Shown here one piece after another: positions 20,531 to 30,581 of a DNA stretch of 64,000 nucleotides. Positions within the stretch are counted from its first letter, which is position 1; each line of letters opens with the position of its first letter. This DNA is from Lachnospiraceae bacterium (GTDB lineage Bacteria; Bacillota; Clostridia; Lachnospirales; Lachnospiraceae). The notes under the pieces were generated by a model, which saw only the letters and a list, made by a program, of their open reading frames with translations, was not told the origin of the DNA and did no database searches. The stretch is from positions 1-64,000 of the forward strand of contig JAEEOJ010000077.1 in NCBI GenBank assembly GCA_016284175.1. The letters are read 5' to 3'. A program made the translations under genes and the position numbers.

Positions 20531-22819
20531 ATGATAGAGTTGTTCGAGAGCGGAGCATATCTCGTTAACGGCGAAAAGCTCATAAAAGAGTCGCCCGAAG
20601 CCTTAAGCGAGATTAAAAGCCTCACAGGAAAAGAGACCTCAAAAGAGGAAGCCAAAAAAGGAACCATAGCTTACGGAATACTTAAGAAGCACAACACTTC
20701 CGACAATATGGATAAGCTTAAAATAAGATTTGACAAGCTGACATCCCACGATATTACTTTCGTGGGTATTATTCAGACCGCAAGAGCATCGGGACTTGAA
20801 AAATTCCCCATGCCTTATGTTCTTACCAACTGCCACAACTCACTCTGTGCGGTAGGCGGTACCATCAATGAAGACGATCACATGTTTGGTCTTACATGTG
20901 CGAAGAAATACGGCGGAGTTTATGTTCCTCCTCATCAGGCTGTTATACATCAGTTCGCAAGAGAAATGCTTGCAGGCTGCGGTCGAATGATTTTAGGATC
21001 TGACTCCCACACACGTTACGGTGCACTCGGTACCATGGCAATGGGCGAGGGCGGACCCGAGCTCGTAAAACAGCTCTTAAACCAGACATACGATATCAAT
21101 ATGCCCGGCGTAGTCGGTGTTTATCTTGAAGGCGCACCTGTTAAGGGCGTAGGTCCTCAGGACGTTGCACTCGCAATCATCGGTGCAGTATTCGGCAACG
21201 GATACGTTAAGAATAAAGTAATGGAATTTGTGGGCCCCGGCGTATCAAACCTTTCACCCGATTTCAGAATCGGTATCGACGTTATGACCACAGAGACCAC
21301 ATGTCTTTCCTCAATCTGGCGTACAGACGACAAGGTTAAGGAATTCTTTGAAATTCATAAAAGACCTGAGGATTACGCAGAGCTTAATCCTGACGAAGTT
21401 GCATACTATGACGGCATTATTAAGATTGATTTATCAACCATTAAGCCCATGATTGCAATGCCTTTCCATCCGAGCAACACATACACTATCGATGAGTTAA
21501 ACGAAAACCTTATGGACATCCTTGATGACGTAGAAAAGAAGGCATTAGTTTCTCTTGACGGTGCTGTTGAATACTCACTTAAGGATAAGGTTAAGAACGG
21601 CAGATTCGTTGTTGAACAGGGTATCATCGCAGGCTGTGCAGGCGGCGGATTCGAAAACATCTGTGCTGCAGCAGATATCCTCGACGGCAAAAATATAGGA
21701 AACGGCGCATTCACATTAAGCGTTTATCCCGCATCAATGCCCATATATATGGAAATCATCAAAAACGGCTGTGCTGCAAAGATTATGCAGACAGGCGCTG
21801 TGCTTAAGACTGCATTCTGCGGTCCCTGCTTCGGTGCAGGCGATACACCCGCCAACAATGCATTCTCAATCCGTCACTCAACCAGAAACTTCCCCAACAG
21901 AGAAGGTTCCAAGCTTCAGAGCGGACAGATTTCATCGGTTGCTCTTATGGATGCTCGTTCCATCGCAGCCACGGCTGCCAACCACGGTGTGCTTACGCCC
22001 GCTACGGAATTTGACGGTAACTTTAACGAATACACATATTTCTTTGATAAAGCTATTTACGACAACCGCGTATTTGATTCAAAGGGCGTTGCTGATCCCA
22101 CGCAGGAAATCCAGTTTGGTCCCAACATCAAAGACTGGCCCAAGATGTCAGCTTTACCTGAGAACCTCCTCTTAAAAGTAGTATCAGAGATCCACGATCC
22201 TGTTACAACTACAGACGAGCTTATTCCTTCAGGCGAGACATCATCCTATCGTTCAAATCCTTTAGGACTCGCAGAGTTTGCACTCTCCAGAAAAGATCCC
22301 GAATACGTAGGACGTGCTAAAGCCGTTCAGGTTGCTCAGAAAGCTCTTGAAGAAGGCAAGTGTGCAGGCGAAGCTGTTCCCGAAGTAGGCGAGGTAATGG
22401 CTGTTGTTAAAAAGACATTTACAGATGTATGCCATGAAAATCTCGGCGTAGGTTCCACAATCTTCGCAGTTAAGCCCGGTGACGGTTCAGCCAGAGAACA
22501 GGCTGCAAGCTGCCAGAAGGTACTTGGCGGCTGGGCAAATATCGCCAACGAATACGCTACCAAGAGATACCGTTCCAACCTTATTAACTGGGGTATGCTT
22601 CCTTTCTTAATCGAAAAGGGCGAGCTTCCTTTCAAGAACCTTGATTATATCTTCCTTCCGGGCATCAAAGCTGCTGTAGAAGAGAAGAAGGAAATCATCG
22701 ACGCATACGTAGTTAAGGACGGTGCACTTAATAAGTTCGAGATGCGTATCGGAGAACTGACCGATGAGGAGAGACAGATCATCTTAAAGGGCTGCCTCAT
22801 CAATTACAACCGCGTATAA
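20531..22819 (+). CDS. Aconitase-family hydratase (YbhJ-like)
   Basis: [52 protein letters not shown]. Confidence 0.85.
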   Translation: MIELFESGAYLVNGEKLIKESPEALSEIKSLTGKETSKEEAKKGTIAYGILKKHNTSDNMDKLKIRFDKLTSHDITFVGIIQTARASGLEKFPMPYVLTNCHNSLCAVGGTINEDDHMFGLTCAKKYGGVYVPPHQAVIHQFAREMLAGCGRMILGSDSHTRYGALGTMAMGEGGPELVKQLLNQTYDINMPGVVGVYLEGAPVKGVGPQDVALAIIGAVFGNGYVKNKVMEFVGPGVSNLSPDFRIGIDVMTTETTCLSSIWRTDDKVKEFFEIHKRPEDYAELNPDEVAYYDGIIKIDLSTIKPMIAMPFHPSNTYTIDELNENLMDILDDVEKKALVSLDGAVEYSLKDKVKNGRFVVEQGIIAGCAGGGFENICAAADILDGKNIGNGAFTLSVYPASMPIYMEIIKNGCAAKIMQTGAVLKTAFCGPCFGAGDTPANNAFSIRHSTRNFPNREGSKLQSGQISSVALMDARSIAATAANHGVLTPATEFDGNFNEYTYFFDKAIYDNRVFDSKGVADPTQEIQFGPNIKDWPKMSALPENLLLKVVSEIHDPVTTTDELIPSGETSSYRSNPLGLAEFALSRKDPEYVGRAKAVQVAQKALEEGKCAGEAVPEVGEVMAVVKKTFTDVCHENLGVGSTIFAVKPGDGSAREQAASCQKVLGGWANIANEYATKRYRSNLINWGMLPFLIEKGELPFKNLDYIFLPGIKAAVEEKKEIIDAYVVKDGALNKFEMRIGELTDEERQIILKGCLINYNRV

Positions 22820-22855
22820 AATAAGGACAAAAGGGTCCATAAAATAAGCAGTTTT

Positions 22856-22937
22856 AAGAGGTTTTTCAAACGTCAAATATATTTGTTTTTAGTTCGTGCA
22901 TATATATTTGTAGTTGATGAATAACCTCTTTTTTTTT
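22856..22937 (+). terminator. Probable Rho-independent terminator (long stem)
   Basis: AAGAGGTT ... AATAACCTCTT followed by T9. Confidence 0.6.
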
Positions 22938-23286
22938 ATTTTCAGTGTGGTATATTTGTATCAACAAAAAGGAACGAAACAGTTTACCTTTTAAATCGAA
23001 AGTTTTAAGATTGCTGGTGAAACTGAATTTTGATCCGACTCGATAATATTTGATTTTCTTGTATTCTTAGAAAATAGTAAAAATGTGACGGTTTTTGTTG
23101 ATTCTGTGACAAGAAATTTAAAGGTTAGCGAGCGGATTGATCGGAGGCTAGGCAGGAATTTTAAACCGTAGATTTTAAAAGAAGGGGGAACCAAGATCGA
23201 AAGATGTTCTCCGTACTAGCTGTTCTCGACATTCGTCGTTGGAAAAGATTGATGAGGTGTCGAAATGAATTTAGAAAAGTTGAAAT

Positions 23287-23332
23287 AGGAAACCTTATTT
23301 GAAGCAGATGCTTCGGGTACGGTTTCCTTTTT
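23287..23332 (+). terminator. Rho-independent terminator (nested hairpin)
   Basis: AGGAAACC-ttattt-GAAGC-agat-GCTTC-gggtac-GGTTTCCTTTTT. Confidence 0.75.
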
Positions 23333-23351
23333 CATTACCGTAAAAGAGATG

Positions 23352-23377
23352 GCAGGCGGACAGCCTGCTTTTTTTAC
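23352..23377 (+). terminator. Second hairpin/T-tract terminator
   Basis: GCAGGC-ggaca-GCCTGC-TTTTTTT. Confidence 0.7.
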
Positions 23378-23463
23378 GCATTTATTTATTTTTAGGGCAG
23401 AAAGTTGTATAATTAGTGAGATATGTGAAAATGTGCCCATGAGGGCGGATAGGAGAATCAGAC

Positions 23464-24501
23464 ATGAATATAGTTGTACTTGCCGGAGGCAATTCTACCG
23501 AAAGAGACGTATCTCTGGTTTCCGGAAGAGAAGTATACGAAGCATTAAAATCCAAAGGACACAAGGTTGTGCTTGTTGACGTATATCTCGGAGTGGATGA
23601 CGTAGACGTTGATAATATATTTGAAGATACAAGAGACTGGGCTGAGGGCATTAAGAAAATTGCCGCAGACAATCCCGACCTTAACTATATAAAGAGCTTA
23701 AAAGGAGAAAGCAAAGATTTCTTCGGAAAGAACGTGCGCGAAATCTGCATGAAGGCTGACTTCGTATTTATGGCGCTTCACGGAGCAAACGGTGAAGACG
23801 GCCGTATCCAGGCAGCGCTTGATTTAATGCAGGTTAAATACTCGGGCACCGATTATGTAAGCAGCGCAATCTGTATGGATAAGTCTATGACCAAAGAACT
23901 CTTTATAATGAACGGCATCCGTACACCCAAGGCATATACGATTTATACCGAGGCAGAATTCGCAGACGGCGAAAAAGTGATTGGCTATCCTATGGTTGTT
24001 AAGGCACCAAACGGCGGTTCAAGCGTAGGAGTATTCATCGTAGATAACGAGGACGAAGCAAAGAACGCCGTAAAAGAATGTTTCAAGCTTGATAACCATG
24101 TTCTTTTAGAACAGTACATAAAAGGCAGAGAATTCACCTGCGGCGTAGTTGACGGCAAAGCACTTCCCGTAGTTGAAATCGAGCCCGTGAGCGGCTTTTA
24201 TGATTACAAAAACAAATACCAGGCAGGAAGCACAATCGAAACCTGTCCCGCCAAATTACCCGATGACCTCACACAGAATATTCAGAGAAGCGCAGAGGCT
24301 GCATTTAAGGCACTTCACATCAAAACCTATGCGCGTATCGATTTTATATTAAACGAAAAGGGCGAAGAGTACTGCCTTGAGGCCAACACGATTCCCGGTA
24401 TGACACCGACATCGCTCATCCCTCAGGAAGCAGCTGTACTCGGCACAGATTTCCCGACACTCTGCGAACAGATAATTGAAATCTCTCTTAAGAAGTACTA
24501 G
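23464..24501 (+). CDS. ddl: D-alanine--D-alanine ligase
   Basis: MNIVVLAGGNSTERDVSLVSGREVYEAL, VKAPNGGSSVGV, CLEANTIPGMTPTSLIPQEA. Confidence 0.93.
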   Translation: MNIVVLAGGNSTERDVSLVSGREVYEALKSKGHKVVLVDVYLGVDDVDVDNIFEDTRDWAEGIKKIAADNPDLNYIKSLKGESKDFFGKNVREICMKADFVFMALHGANGEDGRIQAALDLMQVKYSGTDYVSSAICMDKSMTKELFIMNGIRTPKAYTIYTEAEFADGEKVIGYPMVVKAPNGGSSVGVFIVDNEDEAKNAVKECFKLDNHVLLEQYIKGREFTCGVVDGKALPVVEIEPVSGFYDYKNKYQAGSTIETCPAKLPDDLTQNIQRSAEAAFKALHIKTYARIDFILNEKGEEYCLEANTIPGMTPTSLIPQEAAVLGTDFPTLCEQIIEISLKKY

Positions 24502-24525
24502 AGATCGGCTAAAACGGAGGAAAAT

Positions 24526-27500
24526 ATGAAAATCCTTACAGTTGAAAACATAGTTACCGCACTTGGCGCAAACCTTGTAAACGGCGACGAATTTAAAGAA
24601 AAAGAAATACTCGGAGTTGCGATTGACTCAAGAAAAGTGGAAAAAGATTTTCTCTTCTTTGCTTTCAAAGGAGACAAGGTTGACGGCCACGATTATATAA
24701 AAGCTGCTTTTGACAACGGAGCGGCTGCTGTCGTATGCGAAAGAGTTCCCGAAGGCGAAGAGGGAGTATGTATCGTAGTTGAAGATTCCGTAGAAGCTCT
24801 TAAAAAACTCGCAACATATTACAGAGAAAAACTCGGCGTAAAAGTAGTAGGCGTTACCGGAAGTATCGGAAAGACCACAACAAAGGAATTCATCGCAACC
24901 GTTCTTTCACAGAAATACAATGTTTTCAGAACGGAGAAGAATCAGAACAACCTTATCGGTCTTCCTCTTTCAATTTTGAACATAAAAGAAAACAACGAAG
25001 TAGCGGTACTCGAAATGGGTATCAGCGAATTCGGTGAAATGACCAAGCTTTCGGAGATTGCTAAGCCCGATATCTGCGTTATCACAAATATCAGCGCATG
25101 CCATCTTGAAACACTTGGTTCACTCGACGGCGTGCTTAAAGCTAAGACCGAAATCTTCGAGCATATGAACCCTGAAGGAAGTGTCGTTGTATGCGGCGAT
25201 GACGAGCGCCTTGCAACGATTGAAGAAGTTAAGGGTAAAAAGCCTATCACCTTCGGTTTTGACGAAAAGAACGAAGTACATCCCACCAAGGTTGTTAACC
25301 GCGGTCTCTGGGGCAGCGAATGCACAGTTGAAAACGGCGACGGAATATTTAATATAAGCATTCCTCTTGCAGGAAAGCATATGATACTTGATGCTCTTGC
25401 AGCAGTGAGCGTTGCAAAGATTCTTGATGTATCGGCTGAGCAGATTGGCTTTGGTATATCATGCGTAAAAGCATTATCCGGCAGAAACAACATCATTCAG
25501 AAAAACAGCATCACAATAATCGACGACTGCTACAACGCAAGTCCCGAATCAATGAAATCGGGCCTCGATCTTTTAACGGAAGCAATTACCCCCACAGTGG
25601 CTATTTTAGGAGATATGCTCGAACAGGGTGAGAACGAGGAAAAGAGCCATGAGGAAGTCGGAGCATACGCAGCAGAAAAAGGAATTAACACAATTGTCTG
25701 CGTAGGACCTCTTTCAAAGAAGATGTATGATAAGGCACTCGCAGAGTCTGCAACCAAGGCAGGCACAGAAGTGCTCTATTTCACCACAGTTGACGAGGCA
25801 ATAGAAAATCTTACCACATATGTAAAGAAAGACGATACGGTGCTCATAAAAGCTTCAAACGGCATGCATTTCAACAAGATCCTTGAAGCCATCACAAGCG
25901 ATGATAAAAAGGATTCTTTTGAAAAGAGAGAAGAGAAACTGTTCGAGGCTGCACAGCATGTTCCCGACGATAAATTAATCGGAGAGATAAAAGACGTAAC
26001 TCCTTCAGATGCACCCGTAGTCGTTGAAGAAGCTAAAGAAGAGGCAGCAGAGCCCGAAAAGCCCGCTAAAGCAAAAAAGGTAAAGAGCGCAGACCAGAAA
26101 GAAAAAGAAAGTGCAGGAATTCAGCTTGGCGTAATCATTGCGCTTGTTATAGTTGCAATCATCGCAGGCTTAATTGCATTCGGCGTTGTAAAACACAATA
26201 TTTACAAAGAAGCCACACAGGGAACGATTGTTTATCTTGCAAACAATAATTACAGCACAAAGGGTCTTATCGAAGATAATGTAATCGCCAAGACAAGCGA
26301 TGCGATTATTTGGAACAGCGGTTCACCATTCGTTCAGATGGGGTATGACGGCAAGTATTATTACTATGCTGTTCCCGACGGCGGCAACTACGAAATCTTC
26401 GTAACCGACAAGTACGGCAAAAACACAAAGTTAATTGAGAAGAATGTCAGAAGATACGAAATCCTTGATAAGGGCAGCATCATCTTCTTCTCGGGCAACG
26501 GACTTTACACATACAATGTCAAGAAAGACGAAACCAATCTCGTAGGAGAATCGGTTCAGACATTCATACTTAACAAAAAGAAAACCGAGGTTGTATTTTT
26601 CACATATGACGGTGACTTAAAGCGCATGAAGATAGGCAATCAGGAGTCGCTCGAAGTAATCGACACCGCAGTTACATCCTTTGATTTTGCGGACGAAAAA
26701 TTAAAGACAATTTACTATCATAAAAAAGACAGTCTTTACGTAAATAATAAGAAGGGCAAGCCCTCGATTCTTATAAGCGAAGACGCAAAGAAGGTTTATT
26801 TCGCAGATAAGGAAAAAAGAGTCGCAGCTTACTTTAATGATTCGAAAAACGCACTCTGGTATTACAACGGCAAAGCAAAAGAAGCGGTTAAAGTTACCGA
26901 CGCTGGACAGAATGTCTATGGTGCAACTTTGGGTTATGCTTCTTTTATGATCTTGGATAACGACGGTAAATGGAAATTCGTAAACAAGAGTAAAGTGTAT
27001 TCATTCAAGGATTTCGAACCCGCTCCGTTTACGCTTGTTGTCGGCGCAGATTCAAAGAAGGTTTATTTCTTAAATACAGATTCGGATAAGAATACTTCCG
27101 TTGTTTATTCCGTATCCGCAAAGGGCTTCGGCAAAGAGAAAAAGGTTATAAACGAATCTTCAAATGTCGACAGCGTCGAATACATCGGCGAAGGATATCT
27201 CTTCGTACTTAAGGATGACGGCGGCGGAAAGAAAGACCTTTACGACGGCGAAAAACTCGTTGCAAGAAACATTGAACCCGGCAGCCTTAAAAAGACCGAG
27301 TACGGCGATGATTTTGTATTCGCATATCAGGTAAAAGATGCAGACGGATTTTACAAGATTGTTATGTACGACGGAAAGAACTTAAACGATGTCGGCTCAA
27401 GCCTTGATATCGATGTGGTTGCCATGAGCAAAAAGAAAATTTACTTCAGAACCCGCGGCGAGAAGATCGGTTTTGAAATCAAGTACTTCAACGGCCGCAA

Positions 27501-27552
27501 GGCAAAGACTTACAAAGAAAGCATTGATGAGTTTAAATATATCCAGTACTAG
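24526..27552 (+). CDS. murF: MurF ligase fused to a single TM helix and a large propeller-like C-terminal domain
   Basis: N-terminal GVTGSIGKTTTKEFIATVL, TIIDDCYNASPESMKSGL (MurF); TM QLGVIIALVIVAIIAGLIAFGVV; then about 430 aa of repeated YYY/G-D beta-type segments. Confidence 0.88.
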   Translation: MKILTVENIVTALGANLVNGDEFKEKEILGVAIDSRKVEKDFLFFAFKGDKVDGHDYIKAAFDNGAAAVVCERVPEGEEGVCIVVEDSVEALKKLATYYREKLGVKVVGVTGSIGKTTTKEFIATVLSQKYNVFRTEKNQNNLIGLPLSILNIKENNEVAVLEMGISEFGEMTKLSEIAKPDICVITNISACHLETLGSLDGVLKAKTEIFEHMNPEGSVVVCGDDERLATIEEVKGKKPITFGFDEKNEVHPTKVVNRGLWGSECTVENGDGIFNISIPLAGKHMILDALAAVSVAKILDVSAEQIGFGISCVKALSGRNNIIQKNSITIIDDCYNASPESMKSGLDLLTEAITPTVAILGDMLEQGENEEKSHEEVGAYAAEKGINTIVCVGPLSKKMYDKALAESATKAGTEVLYFTTVDEAIENLTTYVKKDDTVLIKASNGMHFNKILEAITSDDKKDSFEKREEKLFEAAQHVPDDKLIGEIKDVTPSDAPVVVEEAKEEAAEPEKPAKAKKVKSADQKEKESAGIQLGVIIALVIVAIIAGLIAFGVVKHNIYKEATQGTIVYLANNNYSTKGLIEDNVIAKTSDAIIWNSGSPFVQMGYDGKYYYYAVPDGGNYEIFVTDKYGKNTKLIEKNVRRYEILDKGSIIFFSGNGLYTYNVKKDETNLVGESVQTFILNKKKTEVVFFTYDGDLKRMKIGNQESLEVIDTAVTSFDFADEKLKTIYYHKKDSLYVNNKKGKPSILISEDAKKVYFADKEKRVAAYFNDSKNALWYYNGKAKEAVKVTDAGQNVYGATLGYASFMILDNDGKWKFVNKSKVYSFKDFEPAPFTLVVGADSKKVYFLNTDSDKNTSVVYSVSAKGFGKEKKVINESSNVDSVEYIGEGYLFVLKDDGGGKKDLYDGEKLVARNIEPGSLKKTEYGDDFVFAYQVKDADGFYKIVMYDGKNLNDVGSSLDIDVVAMSKKKIYFRTRGEKIGFEIKYFNGRKAKTYKESIDEFKYIQY

Positions 27553-27564
27553 GCGGAGATTTAC

Positions 27565-28863
27565 ATGATAATAAAAAACGGCCGGATAATCGATCCTGCA
27601 AACAACTTAGACGCCATCGGAGATATCCAAGTCAAAGACGGTATCATAACGAATGTGATCATAAAAGAAAAAGTGTCCGATAATTTGGACATGTCCGATG
27701 AAGAAATCATAGACGCAACGGGCCTTATTGTAATGCCCGGCTTTATAGATGTTCATTCACATTTCAGAGATCCCGGATTTGAATACAAGGAAGATATTTT
27801 CACGGGTGCTAAGGCAGCGGCAGCAGGCGGATATACGACCGTTGTTTTAATGTGTAACACAAAGCCCACCGTGGATAATCCCGAGACGCTTGATTATGTT
27901 TTAAACAAGGGTAAGCAGACCGAGATAAAAGTCGAATCCTGCTCGACTGTCACATACGGACTTAAGGGTGAGAAGCTTACAGACTTTGATGAGATGATTA
28001 AACACGGTGCAGTAGGTTTCACCGATGACGGCATTCCTTTAATGGATGAAAATATTCTTCGCGAAGCTTTCAGGAAAGCAAAGGATTATCCGGTCAGTCT
28101 TCATGAAGAAGATAAAACACTTATTAAAAACAACGGCATCAATCATGGCAAAGCCAGTGAGCATTACGGTGTATACGGCTCGCCGAGAGAAGCAGAAATA
28201 AGTCTTATAGGCAGAGACTTACAGATTGCGCTCGAAGAAGGCGGAATGATTGATGTGCAGCATATTTCCTCAAAGGAAGGCGTAGCGCTCGTCAGAGAGG
28301 CTCTGCGTAAAGATTTAAGCACACAGAGTGTAAGACACATTCACGCAGAAGCAACTCCGCAGCATTTCTCGCTTACCGAAGATGCCTTAATTAAGAAAGG
28401 CACACTTGGCAAACTTAATCCTCCTTTCAGAGAGGAAGCAGACAGACTGGCCATTATCGAAGGCCTTAAGGACGGAACGATAGATTTAATCGCAACCGAC
28501 CACGCTCCTCATGCAGCAGAGGAAAAGGCCAAGAGCATAACTGATGCTCCGAGCGGAATGATTGGACTTGAAACAGCATTCGCGCTTGCTGTAACACATC
28601 TTGTAAATGAAGCAGGCATGAGTCTATCGGATGTGGTAAGTAAGATTACGATTAATCCTGCAAAGCTTTATAAGTTCGACAGAGGAACTTTGGGTGTTGG
28701 CAAGCCTGCAGATATCACTATTGCAGACATAAACGAAAAGTGGATTGTAAGTGAAAACGATATCAAGTCTAAATCCTGCAACACTCCTTTTTTAGGAGAA
28801 GAACTTACCGGTCGAATTAAATACACAATCTGTGACGGAAAAGTAGTATTTTCAAATAAATAA
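27565..28863 (+). CDS. pyrC: Dihydroorotase
   Basis: GFIDVHSHFRDPGFEYKEDIFTGAKAAAAGGYTTVV, LIATDHAPH. Confidence 0.95.
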   Translation: MIIKNGRIIDPANNLDAIGDIQVKDGIITNVIIKEKVSDNLDMSDEEIIDATGLIVMPGFIDVHSHFRDPGFEYKEDIFTGAKAAAAGGYTTVVLMCNTKPTVDNPETLDYVLNKGKQTEIKVESCSTVTYGLKGEKLTDFDEMIKHGAVGFTDDGIPLMDENILREAFRKAKDYPVSLHEEDKTLIKNNGINHGKASEHYGVYGSPREAEISLIGRDLQIALEEGGMIDVQHISSKEGVALVREALRKDLSTQSVRHIHAEATPQHFSLTEDALIKKGTLGKLNPPFREEADRLAIIEGLKDGTIDLIATDHAPHAAEEKAKSITDAPSGMIGLETAFALAVTHLVNEAGMSLSDVVSKITINPAKLYKFDRGTLGVGKPADITIADINEKWIVSENDIKSKSCNTPFLGEELTGRIKYTICDGKVVFSNK

Positions 28864-28875
28864 TCAGGAGGCAAC

Positions 28876-29652
28876 ATGTTTTACAGAAATATTGATGAAG
28901 GGAAGGTAATTTCGCAGGAAGAAATTTCAAGCGGAATCTTCAGCCTTCTCGTGGAAAATAAAGGCGCAGCATTCGCATCGCCCGGACAGTTCGTAGGAGT
29001 TTATCCAAATTCCAAGGATACGCTTCTTATGCGTCCGATTAGTATCTGCGAAACGAAAGACGGTGCAACAAGACTTGTTTACAGAGTCGCAGGGAAAGGT
29101 ACTAAAGAATTTTCATCACTCAAAGAGGGCGACAAAGTAAGACTTCTTGCAAACTTAGGAAACGGTTTCCCCGTTGATGAAGTTAAAGGCAAATGCATCG
29201 TGCTTATGGGTGGCGGTATCGGTATCCCTCCCATGCTTGGCGTTGCAAAGGCTTTACAGGGCGAAGATGTGCATGCATATTTAGGCTTTAGAAACAAAGA
29301 TACATTCTTATCAGACGAATTCATGCAGTACTGCAAACTCTATCTTGCAAGCGAAGACGGCAGCATCGGTGTAAAAGGAAACGTGCTTGACGCACTTAGA
29401 GCCAGCACAGGCATTAAGCCTGATGTCATCATGGCCTGCGGTCCAATGCCCATGCTTCGTGCAATTAAAAAGTACGCAGAAGAGAACAACATCATTGCAT
29501 ATATTTCACTTGAAGAGCGTATGGCCTGCGGTGTAGGCGCGTGCCTCGGCTGCGTATGCAGGACAGTTAAAAAAGACGATCATTCACATGTAAACAATAC
29601 AAGAATCTGTACCGAAGGTCCGGTTTTTGATGCAAGGGAGGTGGATATCTGA
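28876..29652 (+). CDS. pyrK: Dihydroorotate dehydrogenase electron transfer subunit
   Basis: LMRPISICE, GGGIGIPPMLGVAKAL, ERMACGVGACLGCVC. Confidence 0.94.
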   Translation: MFYRNIDEGKVISQEEISSGIFSLLVENKGAAFASPGQFVGVYPNSKDTLLMRPISICETKDGATRLVYRVAGKGTKEFSSLKEGDKVRLLANLGNGFPVDEVKGKCIVLMGGGIGIPPMLGVAKALQGEDVHAYLGFRNKDTFLSDEFMQYCKLYLASEDGSIGVKGNVLDALRASTGIKPDVIMACGPMPMLRAIKKYAEENNIIAYISLEERMACGVGACLGCVCRTVKKDDHSHVNNTRICTEGPVFDAREVDI

Positions 29653-30554
29653 TGAATACAAAAGTTACCATCGCCGGTGTGGAATTTAAAAATCCCGTAA
29701 TGACTGCATCGGGAACATTCGGTTCTGGAATGGAATATTCGCAGTTTGTAGATCTTAACAGACTCGGCGCTGTTGTCACCAAAGGTGTGAGCAACATTCC
29801 CTGGGAAGGCAATCCGACTCCGAGAGTCGCAGAAGTTTACGGAGGCATGCTTAACGCAATCGGTCTTCAGAACCCCGGCGTTGACGTTATGATAGAGCGC
29901 GACCTTCCTTTCCTCGCAAAATACGATACAAAAGTAATCGTTAATGTTTGCGGAAAATCTGTCGAAGATTATATTGAAGCGGTTGAAAGATTAAACGACA
30001 CCGCAGTCGATATGTTTGAAATTAACGTATCCTGCCCCAACGTAAAAGAAGGCGCAATCGCTTTCGGACAGAAGGCAGATGCACTTTTTAACATAACGGA
30101 CAAAATCAAAAAAGCTTCAAAGAAACCAATCATCATGAAGCTTAGCCCCAATGTCACTGACATTACTGAAATGGCTAAGGCAGCAGAGGCAGCAGGCAGC
30201 GATGCAATCTCGCTCATCAATACCATCACCGGTATGAAGATTGATATCGAGAGAAGAAAAATGGTGCTTGCTAACAAGACCGGCGGAATGTCAGGTCCTG
30301 CGATTAAGCCCGTAGCTGTAAGGATGGTTTACCAGTGCGCAAATGCCGTTAAGATTCCCATCATCGGAATGGGCGGAATCATGACGGGCGAGGATGCCAT
30401 CGAATTTATCATGGCAGGTGCAAGCGCAGTTGCAGTCGGTGCAGCAAACTTTATCAATCCTTATGCAACAATTGATGTGGTTGAAGGTATAGAAAGATTT
30501 ATGATTTCCCACAATATTGCCGATATAAATGATATCAGAGGTTGTGTGGGCTAA
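29652..30554 (+). CDS. pyrD: Dihydroorotate dehydrogenase catalytic subunit
   Basis: GVEFKNPVMTASGTFGSGMEY, NVSCPNVKEG, GMSGPAIKPVAVRMVYQ. Confidence 0.95.
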   Translation: MNTKVTIAGVEFKNPVMTASGTFGSGMEYSQFVDLNRLGAVVTKGVSNIPWEGNPTPRVAEVYGGMLNAIGLQNPGVDVMIERDLPFLAKYDTKVIVNVCGKSVEDYIEAVERLNDTAVDMFEINVSCPNVKEGAIAFGQKADALFNITDKIKKASKKPIIMKLSPNVTDITEMAKAAEAAGSDAISLINTITGMKIDIERRKMVLANKTGGMSGPAIKPVAVRMVYQCANAVKIPIIGMGGIMTGEDAIEFIMAGASAVAVGAANFINPYATIDVVEGIERFMISHNIADINDIRGCVG

Positions 30555-30581
30555 TGGTTTATTGATTTCGGGGGATATGAT

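Noticed and set aside
22991-23194. 67-aa minus-strand ORF in the gap before ddl
   Set aside because: No recognisable domain and no clear RBS; treated as part of a possible noncoding region
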